From assembly GCA_002049455.2 (NCBI GenBank), contig KV918783.1:248001-312000 (forward strand): a stretch of DNA of 64,000 nucleotides, given 5' to 3'. The stretch's first letter is position 1; each line of letters opens with the position of its first letter. Of this stretch, positions 12,201 to 24,000 are shown piece by piece. Under the pieces are notes generated by a model that was not told where the DNA came from, did not search any database, and was given only the letters and a program-made list of their open reading frames with translations. Source of the DNA: Porphyra umbilicalis. Taxonomy: Eukaryota > Rhodophyta > Bangiophyceae > Bangiales > Bangiaceae. A program made the position numbers and the translations under genes.

Positions 12201-14175
12201 CTGCGGAAGGCACCGCGGGTCCGCCGCCTGGGGCACCCCCGACAGTGTCCGCGTGCTGCCGTCAGCCGGCGCAACACCACCGGCGGGCAACGGCGGTGGC
12301 TGTGGGGGCGCCTCCAGCGCCGCCTCGGCCGCAGCCAGCCGCCGCCGCAGCGCGGCCGACGGCGGGGAGAGTTGTGCCGCCTTGCGGTACGAGTCAACCG
12401 AATCCCGCGGCTGCTCACACGACGCGTACAGGGCACCAAGGTAGCACCAAGTGTCGGAAGAGGACGCGTCCCGCTCGATGGCCCGCGCAAACGCGTCCAT
12501 GGCGTCGGAGAATTGAGACGCCCTGAGGTAGAGCAAGCCGATGGAGCACCACGGAGCTGGGGAGCGCGGCGCCCGATCCGACGCCGCACTAAACGCCGCG
12601 TACGCACGGGCGCCGTCGCTCATGGACAGCGCCACTTGCCCGAGCATCAAACAGCTGGTGGCGTCGGCAGGCGCCAGCTCCACCGCCGCTTCTAGGAGAA
12701 GCGATGCCTCGTTAAGCTTCCTCACTTGTTCGTCCTCGTCCATCGACGGGCGCACGACCGCCGAGGGGGCCCCCTCAGCCGATTGATCCCCATCGGTGCC
12801 GGGCACGGATCCGTTGCCACCCTCCGGTGCATCACTGTTCCACCCAAACACGTCGGTGGACACCCCCATGGAGTCGGCATTAATCGCTGCCGCGACAGCA
12901 GCGGGGGTGCTCGAGTAGAGTAGCCAACCCAGCCGCTGCAGCAGAACCGCCGACGGCTGGTCTGGTGGCTCAAGCGCAACGAGCGCACGGACGGCGCGGA
13001 TCAGGCCCGACAGGTCTCCAAGAGCCTCGAACACCTTGGCAGCCTCCATCCACGCATCGGCCAGCACCAGAGGGCGGATGCCCAACTCCACCCCGCCGCG
13101 ACCAATGGCCGGCGGTGACGTTGCAGCTGCTAGAAAGGAAGTCAGCGCATCGCGTGCGTTGCCCTTGTTTAGGTGCAGCCGCCCGAGTGCGAAATGCACC
13201 TCCCCGATGCACTCGTAGGTCGGGTGGATTGTCAGCACGGACAGGAATGCGTCAGCTGCCAGTTCAGGCGACCCGTGGACGTCGTACATGACACCGACGC
13301 CGTGCCACAGTGTCGGCATTTGGTCTTTGTCGGGAGCACACGCGATTGCCGTTTGGAAGGCCGAGAACGCTTCGCCGACCATGTTGGCCAGCGTCGTCGC
13401 CGTCCCGAGCGCCGTCCACGCCTCTGCGTGTTGAGGAGCCAGCTGCACCGCCCGGCGCAGGAGCGGGATGGCCGCCGCGAAGTCCCGACGACTCACGAGT
13501 ACCGAGCCGGCTGACGCCAGCGCCCCCACGTTGCTGTCGTTGAACGAGATGGCGCGCTCGAGAGCAGCCATCGCATTGGTCCCGTCGCCCATTCCCGCCC
13601 GCAGCCGACCAACGCTTGCCCACACGTCCGACGTGGCGAGCATCAGGTCCCGCTCAGACGTCGCGAGCGCCGCCGCCCCAGTCCCGGCGTGAGGGGGTGC
13701 GTGGGCGACCCCCCGCCCGGCCGACGCAGGCGGTTGCCCAGGGCGCTGCAACTGCTGTTGCTGCTCCGCGTGCAATTGCTGCTGCTGCTGTTGTTGGACG
13801 TGGAGCCGCCGTTGATGTCGTGCATGCAATTCCTGCTCGGCCAGCTGCCGCTGGTAGTCGAGCTGCTGCTGCTTTTGCGCTTCCGCCAGCTGCTCTTGCT
13901 GCTGTCGCTCCAGCAACGCCTGCCGCTGCTGCTGTTCGAGCAACTGCTGCTGCTGGCGTTGCTCGTGCCTTTGCTGCTCTTGGAGGCGCAACTGCTGCTG
14001 CTGTTGCTGATGTTGCTGTTGCGCATGAACCTGGTATTGGTGATTTTGCCGCTGCTGGTGTTGCAGTTGCAGCGCCTGCTGCTGCGCTTGCGATTGCGCC
14101 GCCGCCTGGGCATGTGCTGCTGCTGCCTGCTGCTGCTGCTGCTGCTGCACACTTGCTTGATGCTGCTGCTGCAAG

Positions 14176-14227
<52 letters not shown>

Positions 14228-14831
14228 GCTGCTGCTGCTGCTGCTGCACTTGTAGTGGTGACGCATCATTGCGACTGCCGTACCCACCCGGTGCAGCCAG
14301 CGACGGACCGCTACGGGAGCGGGGTAACCCCAATGGCTGTCCCGTCCCTCGGTACACCGGGGTCCCCCCCCCGCCGTCCGATCCCCGAACCCCTCCACCC
14401 CCGCCTCCCCGACCCGGCGGGGGAGTGTAGACCATCCGCGTCCCCGGATGACTCGGCGCCCCCCCCCCCAGCTGCGCCGGCACAGTCGCCGCCTGTGCAG
14501 TCGCCTGCGCCGCCGCCACCGATGCCTGTTGCGAGTCGCCGCCGCCGCCGCGAGGCACGTACGCCGACGGGGAGGCCATCCCCCCCCCACCTGAGCGGGT
14601 CATCTCACCTGGTGGAGTTGCCGGCACGCCCCCACGATACATGGCCGCGCTGCCCATCCCACGGGAATGGGTTGGGGGGCGGGACCCACCGTTACCGGCA
14701 CCCCCATCCATATCACCGCGCGGCGCGCCACCGCCCGTCATGCGGCCCGCCGGACGCACGTCGGACGACCGCGGCCCAGGGTGCGTCGGCGGCGCGCCGC
14801 CATAACCATACCGGGGGCTGTTATTCCGCAT
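9300..14831 (-). CDS. Cyc8/Ssn6-like TPR transcriptional corepressor
   Basis: A single open frame of 1,843 residues. Residues about 190-360 are very Gln-rich, with long uninterrupted Gln runs. Residues about 400-845 form an array of tetratricopeptide repeats. Residues about 907-955 are a second Gln tract, and the rest is a long Ser/Pro/Gly-rich, charged, probably disordered tail. The TPR block matches the Cyc8/Ssn6 corepressor family: DVWASVGRL, WTALGTATTLANMVGEAFSA, LWHGVGVMYDVHGSPELA and EVHFALGRLHLNKGNA align with its characteristic repeats. In fungi this protein binds Tup1 and represses many genes, and the same nuclear role is inferred here. The start is the first ATG of the frame (MRNNSPRYGYGG) and is not independently confirmed. 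An alternative is another poly-Gln TPR protein such as a UTX-like or O-GlcNAc-transferase-like protein, but no catalytic domain is visible. Confidence 0.85.
11965..12075. repeat. CTG/CAG microsatellite in the Cyc8-like gene
   Basis: A near-continuous run of CTG with scattered TTG on the plus strand encodes a Gln tract just C-terminal to the TPR array on the minus strand. Mixed CAG and CAA codons interrupt the pure repeat. Confidence 0.9.
13747..14257. repeat. Long CTG/CAG trinucleotide tract in the Cyc8-like gene
   Basis: This is dense CTG/TTG/CTC sequence on the plus strand, purest at about 14160-14257. It encodes the Gln-rich domain ahead of the TPRs. The run at 14178-14222 is about 15 consecutive CTG units and is likely length-polymorphic. 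Confidence 0.9.
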
Positions 14832-17800
14832 GGTCGATTCGCAGACAGATCCACCCCCTCACACTGCGGGGGCCGTGGGCACAACGACCGCAGGAGGAGT
14901 GCCGACAGTCACCGACGCCGCTGCCACGACTGACACGCGAAGGGCACCGCACGGACGCACGAGCTGCGCCACGATGGCGAGCACGAGGGCACAGCGGTGA
15001 TTGAGGAAGAAAAGAGCACCCGCCACAGAAGGCGCAAAAGCGGCACCACTCGACGGCAACGGGCGGACCCCTCAAGTTAGGGAGAAGACAGCACCACGTG
15101 TACGGGCCACCGACACGCGCGTGCGGGCCAAGGACGAGTACGGGTGACGGCAAACAAGGGCGGCCCCACCGGCAACGCCGTCGTTCGCCACGGCCGCGTC
15201 GACCTGCACCGCGGCAGTCCAGGGGGGGTGACAGCCGTGCGGGCGAGCACGATGGGGAAGAAGGTGCGCGCGCGCGCGCGTGCGCGCAACACCGACGACG
15301 GCGCGGGCGGTCGGCGGCGCGCGCGGGACGGGCCAGCGGGGCGGGCGGTGCGCAGCCTCGGCAGCGCGGGAGGCGGCGGCAGCCCGTCGGTCGGCCCTCC
15401 CACCCGTCTGGTAGTGTCGGCCGGCCGGTGCCGTCGCCGTGCTGTGGCCGATCGGCCCGCCCAGCGGCACACACGCGTGTGTGTTCACAGGCCGCGGCCG
15501 TCCCCCGCTCGCACAGCGGCCCTGCAGCCAGCGTCGCCGAGTCCGCCCCTCCTCCCCCCTCTCCGACGCGTCCGGTGCAAGGGCCGGCGACGGCGGTGGA
15601 GCCGAGGCCCGCCGCAGCCGACTCGAGGCCGGACTCGCCAGCCGCACCACCCCGGCTCTTGAGGGCTGACCCACCAAACGCCGGCCCCCCCCCACTTCCT
15701 GGCCCCCACCGCATCGGTCGCCTCGCGGCCTCTACCACCATCGGCCACAGCATCGCACAAGCCAGTGGCAGCGCGATAGCTCCTTGCAGTGTGATAGCAA
15801 CAACCTCCAGAATTCGTCGACGGGGCCCCTCTTGTGGCACTGAGAAGGGGGGTGAGCTGGAGCTCGGTGCCAAAACCACAAAATTTGGGCTTTGGCGCTC
15901 ACAACGGCGGCGCCGGCGGGGCAGCACAGACTCAACGATGGACGAGAGGCAGCCACGCAGCCACGCCTCAGCGGCCCGCCCACACCCATGCCGTTTCACA
16001 CCTGGGCCTGACCCGACAGCGACAGCGACGAGCATCGTCGCGCAGGTCGTCCCCCGTCCGATGCAGAGCACATTGCGGTGACCGAGACGCAAGACGTGAT
16101 CCAGATGGTCAAATTCAGTTTGTCGGTACATGTTCGACGATCGAGGTTTGGACGAGATCTACTGAACTACTCGTGACACCTAGTCCGTTGTGGCGCAGAT
16201 GTCAACGTAAAAGGTGCTAGTGTTCACGAGGCTGCGTCGGGAGACTGCAAGAGTGTGAGCAAGACACGGCCGCAGCGAGTGCATACAGAGACTCGAGGAG
16301 AAGCAAAAAAAAAAGGGCTCTGTCCTCTTGAAAGAGCTGCATTGGACAGTCGATAGCAACTGAGTAACAGAAACGAGCCCAGGTTGCTAGGTCCGCCATT
16401 GGTTTGGCTCCCTGTTCCATCAAAGAAGGTGATGAGAAAAAAACTAAGCGGAGAGACCATGCTCCGTGTGGAGGCATGGGCACATTTTCTGGGACGCTGC
16501 CGTTCCTCGGCCGACGTCAGTGAGATCATCGAAGGCCGAGAGGACATGGATAAAAACGGGTCACAGCGACAAGCTGTAGCATCGTTACTGTACAAGAGGA
16601 ATCGGCAAGGATGCAACTGAAACCGGTAGGCCTGCGTGCTTCGCTGTCTTGTACGGATCTGGCGAAGGCGAAGGTGCTCGGTCGCTCATGCCCAGCACGT
16701 CGATGCTCCATGAACGGAGCACTCACAGGCAAAGAGCAGGTCCTGCCACGCCATTGACAAGAATCTTACAGAAAACGATGCCTCACAAGATTTCTCAGCA
16801 TACCCATTTCTGCATTGTTGAACACTTCACTTGAAGCAACCTCTGGTCATTGATGCTTTCTGACAGGCAATCTTCTCATGATCGACGGGCTCTTCGCGGC
16901 TTCACCTGGCCTGCATGTTTCCCGCCGTCCAGGACGGTTCTCATATGAGACATTTACATACCAGGATCGCGTGTTTTGCCACTCAAGAGTGTCTAGGGGT
17001 GACATGGTTGTTGCTGACGACCACCCCAACGCGGCCCATTCAGCGACCGCCAGCGAAGGGACTGGGAGGCCAGCCCGCCATGTCCTTTGTGAACCTTGCA
17101 CTCAAGAAAGAGCCTGACATCTGCGCACAGACCATCCCTTTTCAAGTGAATAGGACTCGAGAGGAAGTCGCGCCAGTGCTCGTGGTCGATGAGCCGCCAC
17201 CCAGAACCGACTGCCACTCGGTGCTGGCCGGGTACCCGGCCACCGCGAGGACACCCGGGTGTCCTCGCCGACCGACGGAGCCCCCGCCGCGCGTCATGGT
17301 TCCGCAAGCAAAGCCTCGCACCAAAGTTGGCCCCCCCACCAAAACACATTATTGCCAGCCACGGCAACCACGCAATGCAACTGCGTGAGCGCCCAAAACC
17401 GCCGTCGCCGCGCGGCGACGGACGCTTCCCGCCTCGCTTGTCACTGGACCTCGCCAGATGCGGTGGCACCCAAGCGAAACGCCGCCGCCCCATCTGCCCG
17501 CCAGGCGTCGTTTCGTGCCGAGCCCTTGCGTGCCCTCGTGACAGACGATCACGCCAGCATACCTTCTGTCAGATGTCTTTTTAGCCAACAGCTTCTCGCC
17601 CGAGAGGTGGACCGGACTGCGCTGAGCCCGACGGCCACGGGTCACAGGCCTCGCGCGGCTGTGCAGACGAGGCGGGGCAGAAAAAGGGGGGGCGGGGCGG
17701 GTTATTGGGCCCGTTTGAGCTGCCGCGGAATGGAGACGGCTCGTGACGGCTCGTGGCAGGCTCGGTGGTCACACCTCAGAAGCGACTGGTCTTCGACCGA

Positions 17801-20800
17801 CCCGCCATGACCCTGTTTTTGGGATTCAGACCGAATTGTAGGTGGAAGGTGGCTTTGGGTGTCGCGGACAGCTGTGACCCCCTTCCTCGTTGCCACCTCC
17901 AGCAGAGTCGCCGTGGTTTTTTCGCACTGGCGCATTAAAGTCTGGCTGGCGTTCACGGGTGAATCTGTAGGGACTGGGGAAGAGGCGCGGCCGAGCGGCG
18001 GCCCGCTGCGAGCGATGGGCGGACAGACGCTGGCCGAGGTGCGATCCTCTCCGTCGCGTCATGCCTGTGCTTTTGCAAGCGACAGACAGACAACAGGGGC
18101 GTGGCGTGGTGCGGACGGGGGCGAAAACTGGGGGGGCAGAAAGGGAGCGAGGTCGGCAGGGGAAGAAGCAGAGTTTGCAACAAGTGGTTGCCCGGTGCGT
18201 GCCATGCGAGGCGCGTTGTGGCCAAAAGTACACGCCATATCCTTTAACCCGTCTGCTCTATGAGCGCCCCCCTTGTGCGTATAGTTGAGCCAGACGCGTG
18301 GTCGGCGGCGGGGACCGCCCTACCGCTTGCGGCCTCCGCACACTGCCATGATACGGACGCCCCAAACCGAAGGGCATTCGCCTCCAGGCACAAGTTACGG
18401 AGCCGCCGCCGCCGCTTTCCTGAAAGTGAGCATCCATGCCCCATGTGCACAGGGCGGGAGGGTTGCTGCGAGAGACTTTGAAACTGTCCTCACGTGCGAG
18501 ACCCTCCACAACGGCCCGCAAATGAGGCAAAGAGGGAATGAGGAGTGTGCGGCAAGCGGGGTGCGGGGATGGGGGTAAAGACCAATCCCAAGATCGTACC
18601 GACGCTGCTGCCCGGTCGGTGAGGGGAAGGTGAGGGTAAGCAGTGGCAACAGCCGCTGTTGCTGCCAGTCTTTTCGGGCGGCACCCCCACACGGAGAGGC
18701 CGCGCGGCAGCGTCGGCGCCGACGCGGCAGAGACGAAGAGGTCGGGACGAGGGCGCGCCCGCGTCGACGGCCGCGCCCGCCGCACGGGGCCGCCGCGCCA
18801 GCAGCAACAAGGCAGCCGCGAGCACCGCTCGCCTGCCGTGGCGGGGCGTGGCCCCAGACGGCGGGCGGTCCACACGCCGCGGTCCGGGCGGTCACCGACA
18901 GCCCGTGGGGCGGGCTCCCGTCGAGGCCGCCGCGTTCACCGCCGCGACGCGGACGGGGAGCGCCGAGCGGAGCGGGCCGTCCCCCGCACGCGCATCGACC
19001 CCCCCGCTCGGCAGAGCTACTCGAGCCCCCTTGTGGTCGCCCCGCCCCCCCTCCCGGCCGGGGTGGTCCGCCGCGGCGGGCACCTGCGCCTACGCCGACC
19101 GCCAAGGCGGGGGATCGTGGGGGGAGCGCGGGCGTCGACGCCACGTGGAGATTTCTTGAAGAGCCGTTGGCGGAGGGGGGAGCGCGGCCGTGACCCGCCC
19201 GCCGCGGCGCCACGCGCGCCCACACCCGTCGGCGCTGCGGGCGCATCGTCCCCCGCCGCCGACGCTGCGGAGCTGTCGGTCGGCCGCGGTCGGTCGCAGC
19301 CGGCGGCCCCTCTGCCGGCCGTGGCGCCCGCCGCTGCCCCCACCATTTGCGCCCGAGCCCCCCGCGGCAGGGCCAGCCGGCCGCGCCGCGCCGACCGGCC
19401 GGCCGCGTGTTTTGGTGGGACACCCACGCGCGCGCACGCGGGCTCGCCGCCAAGACCGTGGGGGGGACGGACACCCCCGGTGGTCTCCCAAACGGCCGCC
19501 GACAGTGCCCGCTACGCGGCCGACGCGGCCGGCGCGTCCCCGGCTCGCGGCGGCGCACCGTCGGGCCACCCATGAAACCGTGCGTGACGGGCGGGTGTCC
19601 CTTGACGGTGGGGGGGCACGCACGGCGGCCTGGGCGGCCAGCAGGGCATTCACTAGGGGCGGGGGGGGGGTCGCCGCTGCTCGCACGCCGTGGCGCGGGC
19701 CGCGGGCCGGCACACCCCATGTGACAGCCGCCGCCTCGCCCAGTGCCGGCACTGGGCGGAGCGGCGGCGGTCCGCCGCCGCCGCGGGTCCGCCGAGGGTT
19801 TAAAACGACGGGAAAACCCTCACCATCCGCCAGCGCGTCGGGCGGCGTGCACCCGAGCGTGGCAGCCGTGGGGCCCTCACCTGCCGCCACTGGGGGCGGG
19901 TCCATGTTTGCGACTTGGTTTGCATCCTCCGCGGTTTGCAACAGCGTTTACAGTCCTTTTTTGTGTGGACCACGTGGCGGCATCTCGCTAGCCGGGACAG
20001 ACACCGCAGGCAGCAGCACTTGATTAACAAACCACGCTCCAGCTCGGTTGTTCCGGAAACTTGCTTTGTCCGTTCAACAGGTGGCCACGAGGCTGGGTAA
20101 GATACTGTGAGTTTCATATGATTCATGATCTGGTCGAAAGGTCAAGACTCCTCCTCTTTGTTGTGAGACAGTTTGGGACCGTTGAAAGTCACACTCATCA
20201 ACGCGAAGCTCCGCTTGGCCATCCAACGAGGGCCCCGGCCACTGGGATCTGTACATTGCGACAGGAGCTGCGGTGCAGGCAGGTCGATTTGTAAATTTAC
20301 TGTATAGAAAACTGCCTTGTCGAAAGAGAACTTTGTTGACAAGACATTCGACAACGAAAGATAAAGTTCGACGCAGACAATGCGCGAACTGGCCATCGAG
20401 AGAACGCTCCCCAGGCTACTGTTCACCGCTCCACGCCAAGCACCCCCCCTCGGCGCCTGCGCTAGCCGCTAATGCAGAGCTGCGGAGCCGTCGGCCGACG
20501 GTCCACCTGTGGCCCTCCGCCACCGTCGTTGCCGATACCCTCCCTCTCCAGCAAAGGTCCACGCGCAGCCTGTGTCTGCCCCGTCTCTGGCGGCCGGCTG
20601 CCAGGCCCCCGTCAACGCGAGAACGCCAAACTGGCCCGGTCCGTGGCGGGAGTGTGCGCGCGCGGGGCGGTGTTGCCGCGCACCGCGCCGTGTCACACGG
20701 CGGCACGCCGCGTTCCGAGCGAGCGGCGGTGGTCTGTCGGCAACCTCGGGAGGCGCGCACGGGCGCGGCGGCGCGGGCGCTGCGGCGACTGTCATCACGC

Positions 20801-21049
20801 GCCGCCGTCGCGAGCCGCCCACGCGCACGCGCGGCGGCTGTAGGGGGGTCCCGCGGTCCCCGCGCGTCGGTCGTCACGGAAACACGGTGTTTGGCCCGTG
20901 CGCACGGCGCTGCGCCTTTGTCGGCGCCCCACCGGTACCGTCGCCCCGTGTCACTGCGGCCGCCTTCCACCCTCCTACTGCTCAGGACTGGCCCTTGTTT
21001 TCTTCTGCTGGGTGGGGCTCCGCCCCGCTCCCCCCGCCGACTACCGGCC
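14832..21049. other. 6.2 kb with no recognised gene
   Basis: This region lies between the divergent starts of the Cyc8-like and OSCA-like genes. It has GC-rich leaders at both ends (14832-15700 and 18600-21040) and mixed-composition sequence between. It contains an alternating CG/TG tract at 15264-15288 and three perfect palindromes at 17225-17421. Several open frames exceed 200 codons, but they are Arg/Ala/Pro/Gly-rich with no domain. One minus frame (19090-19941) starts with more protein-like text (MDPPPVAAGEG to NPRRTRGG) but decays into low complexity and is not called. Confidence 0.5.
17225..17421. other. Cluster of three perfect palindromes
   Basis: Perfect dyads lie at 17225-17242 (18 bp, half-site TGGCCGGGT), 17245-17268 (24 bp, half-site GCGAGGACACCC) and 17402-17421 (20 bp, half-site CCGTCGCCGC). 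The first two are only 2 bp apart. No gene boundary explains them. Confidence 0.8.
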
Positions 21050-24000
21050 ATGGCCACCCCCATCCCCACCATTGACGCGACGCCAACCCCCGTACCTGGT
21101 GGCAACGTGACTGTATCTGCGACGCTCAACAACAAAAACCAGACGGGTCTGATCATCTCGCTTGTTATTGGGTTTGCGGTTCTCGGCTTGTCATTGGTGC
21201 TCTTTGACCTCCTCCGCCGTGTGCTTCCTGCGGTCTACTATTGGCGTAACGTGTACACGGGGTACACGGAGGTGGCGCGCGACGATGACGGCCGGCCGCT
21301 CCCATCCGAGCCGGTGCCCCCAGGGTGGCCCCTGTCGCCGATATGGAAGGCCATGCGCATGTCCTCCTCGGACATTCAAGAGGTACGTTGTGAGTCCCGT
21401 GGGGGGTCAGTGTGGGGGGGTGTGCGCCGACACCGCCCGTTTGGTGCCGGGAGCGAGACAGGGGAGAGGCACGGGGCGGCGTCGAGCTACCAGCTGGGTA
21501 GTGCCGGTGGGAAACCGGCAGTGTGGGGTGCAAGTGTGCGCTGGCGGGCGGACATTCGGCGCCTGGCAGAGCACGTGTGCTGGTCGGCAGCGGTCTGCTG
21601 CGCAGCTGTTGCTGTCGGGCCCGCTTGGTGGGGGGCGGGAGTGGGGCGGGCTGGCGTTCCCGGATTGTGTGGCGTTACCGAGTGCCTCCGATGTGCGGTG
21701 GGTACTTTGTGTGCGCGACTTCGCGGGTGCCACCCGTGTTCGGCGCGCTGTGATGGAGTGTGTCCCGCCCAGACCGGACTACCGTCGTCTGCTGTTGCAT
21801 TTGTCGTAGGACGTGCGGTGATGCGTACCTCTTTTGGAAGTCGTCTGACGCTGGTGTTGGTTATGGGTTGCGGCTCATGCCGCTCCTTGGTTCGGCGTTT
21901 GCACTGTGCGCTACTTCTGCGACCGCTTCCTGCGCTGATTGTCCTGCTCCCCCCTCGCTGCTGCCCCCCGTGCTCTCCTGCAGAAGTACGGCCTTGATGC
22001 AGTCATGCACCTGCGGTTCCTGCGCAATCGGTGCCGCATCTTTGGCATCCTCTTCTTCTTCACCTCCATCGTGCTCTTCCCCATTTACTCACAAGGTCCC
22101 AATCGGAATTTGGACCCCGAGGACCCCAAGCACGTCGTTGGCATCTTGGTTGTGTCCATGTCCAACCTTGCCGATGACGACTTCCGGCTGTGGTTCACTC
22201 TTGTCGCGGACATGATCATCCTTGGCGTGCTGCTTGTTTTTATGTACCGCGACATGTCCACGTTTGTGGCCAAGCGCCGCATGTACCTGGCGTCGTGTAT
22301 GCCTGCCAACTACACGCTGCTCGTGCGCGACATGCCCGTCGAAATGTGCGCATCTCCCACGGCCGTGCGGGCCTACTGGGAGCGCTTCTTCCCCGACACT
22401 GTTGCCGCGGTTATCATTGTGCGTGACGATGCGCTGTACACACTGTACAAGCGGCGGTACCTGCAGGCGGTCACCCAGCGGGAGGTTGCCGAGTGGCGGT
22501 GGGTGCACAAGAACGGGCGTGCGGCCGAGGCGCGTCCCCAATTCAAGTACGCGGGCACGGTCGCCCAGCGCGTTGACGCTATTGCCTACTGGCGGGCCGA
22601 GTCGGCGCGCCTCGCTGCCCTCATCGTAGAGCTGCAGGGTTCGGTCGGGGACGAGCTGGCGCCCTGCACCCGCGCCGCTTTTGTCATCTTTCACGAGCGC
22701 CGAAGCGCGGCTCTCGCCGCGCAAGCGTTCTTGAGCCACGTCGCGTCCGAGCACGTGGTGTCACACGCGCCCGAGCCGGCGGCGGTCAATTGGCCAAAGT
22801 TGGCAAAGGTCGCGTGGCGCTCGCCCGTCCGCAAGATCATCACGCTGGTGTTCGTGTCTGTCCTGTGCGCGTTTTGGGCGGTTATCGTGACGGGTATCCG
22901 TGCACTGAGTGACTTGCAGGCTTTAGCGGAGCAACTCGGCGAGTATGCGGCGTTTGGGTGGCTCAAGGACCTGGTCGACGCGGATGAGACGTTAACGAGC
23001 TTGTTGCAGGGCACCCTGCCGCCCCTATTACTGTTCATTGTGCTGAAGCTCATTCCAGGTACGTCGCACGGTTCTTTTGCAGGAGCATGTCTTCCTGTGG
23101 TGGGAGGAGGCGTCGGGCCAGGGCTGAAGTGAGCGGTCGCCCTGGAGGTTTTCGACGGCTGAGACTAACCTGCTCGGCGTGTCTGGCCGCATTGCTTTAC
23201 CGCCTAATGTTTTTCTGCCTGCCCCGTGCCCAGTGTTCATCCGCCTCTTTGTCGCGCAAGAGCGCATTCACGGGAAGCACCTGGTGGAGGCCAAGATCCA
23301 GAACCTCTACACCATCTTCCTGATTGTCGCTTCTTTTTTCACCGTCGTTATTTCGGGCTCCATCGTGGCGCAACTACCGGAGTTTATCGAAAACCCCAAC
23401 AACATCCTGACGCTGCTGGCCAAGACAGTCCCCCAGCAGGGTGTTTTCCTGTCTAACTATGTGCTGGTCAACGCCTTCTTGGGTACGTTGCCGGAAAGAT
23501 GCCTTGTCGGTGGGATCGTTTTCTTTGGTTCTGCGCTGGGCGCACAGTGTCCCATGCTGCACTCCAGGTTGGAGGTGTTGCGCCATATGCCTCTTTTCTG
23601 GGCACGTCTCTGACTATCGCTTTGGCCTTCGTTGTTTTGCGCTTGTGCTCGACGATGTGCCTTGGTTTTGTGTCGCACAGGTTTCTCCATCCTGCTGTGG
23701 AATCCAGCGCGCCTCTTTGTGAGGGGCTGGCTCAAGATGTTTGCGAAAACGCCCCGGCAACATCGGAACGCGAACGCCATTTTTGGCTGGGTACGTTGCG
23801 CGCAAAGCTTTGAGTCGCGCTGTGCGGGCTCGTGAGGGGCAGGCGCATGTGCGGCCGCCATCTGCGCTCTGTGTGGTGCTCCTTGGCAGGTTCCGGTGAT
23901 TGACCGTGTGTCTGCGACTTCTGGTCCCGTGCTATCATTGTGTCGCTCCCTGGTCACGTCGTCGAAACCTTCGCCACACGTGCAGTACCCGTACTTCAAG

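Noticed and set aside
14821-16131. 436-codon minus frame upstream of the Cyc8-like gene
   Set aside because: Low-complexity, no conserved motif, and it overlaps the likely leader of the Cyc8-like gene.
18395-19941. Minus frames of 441 and 283 codons
   Set aside because: Arg/Pro/Gly-rich with no domain. The short protein-like start near 19.9 kb is too little to name a family.
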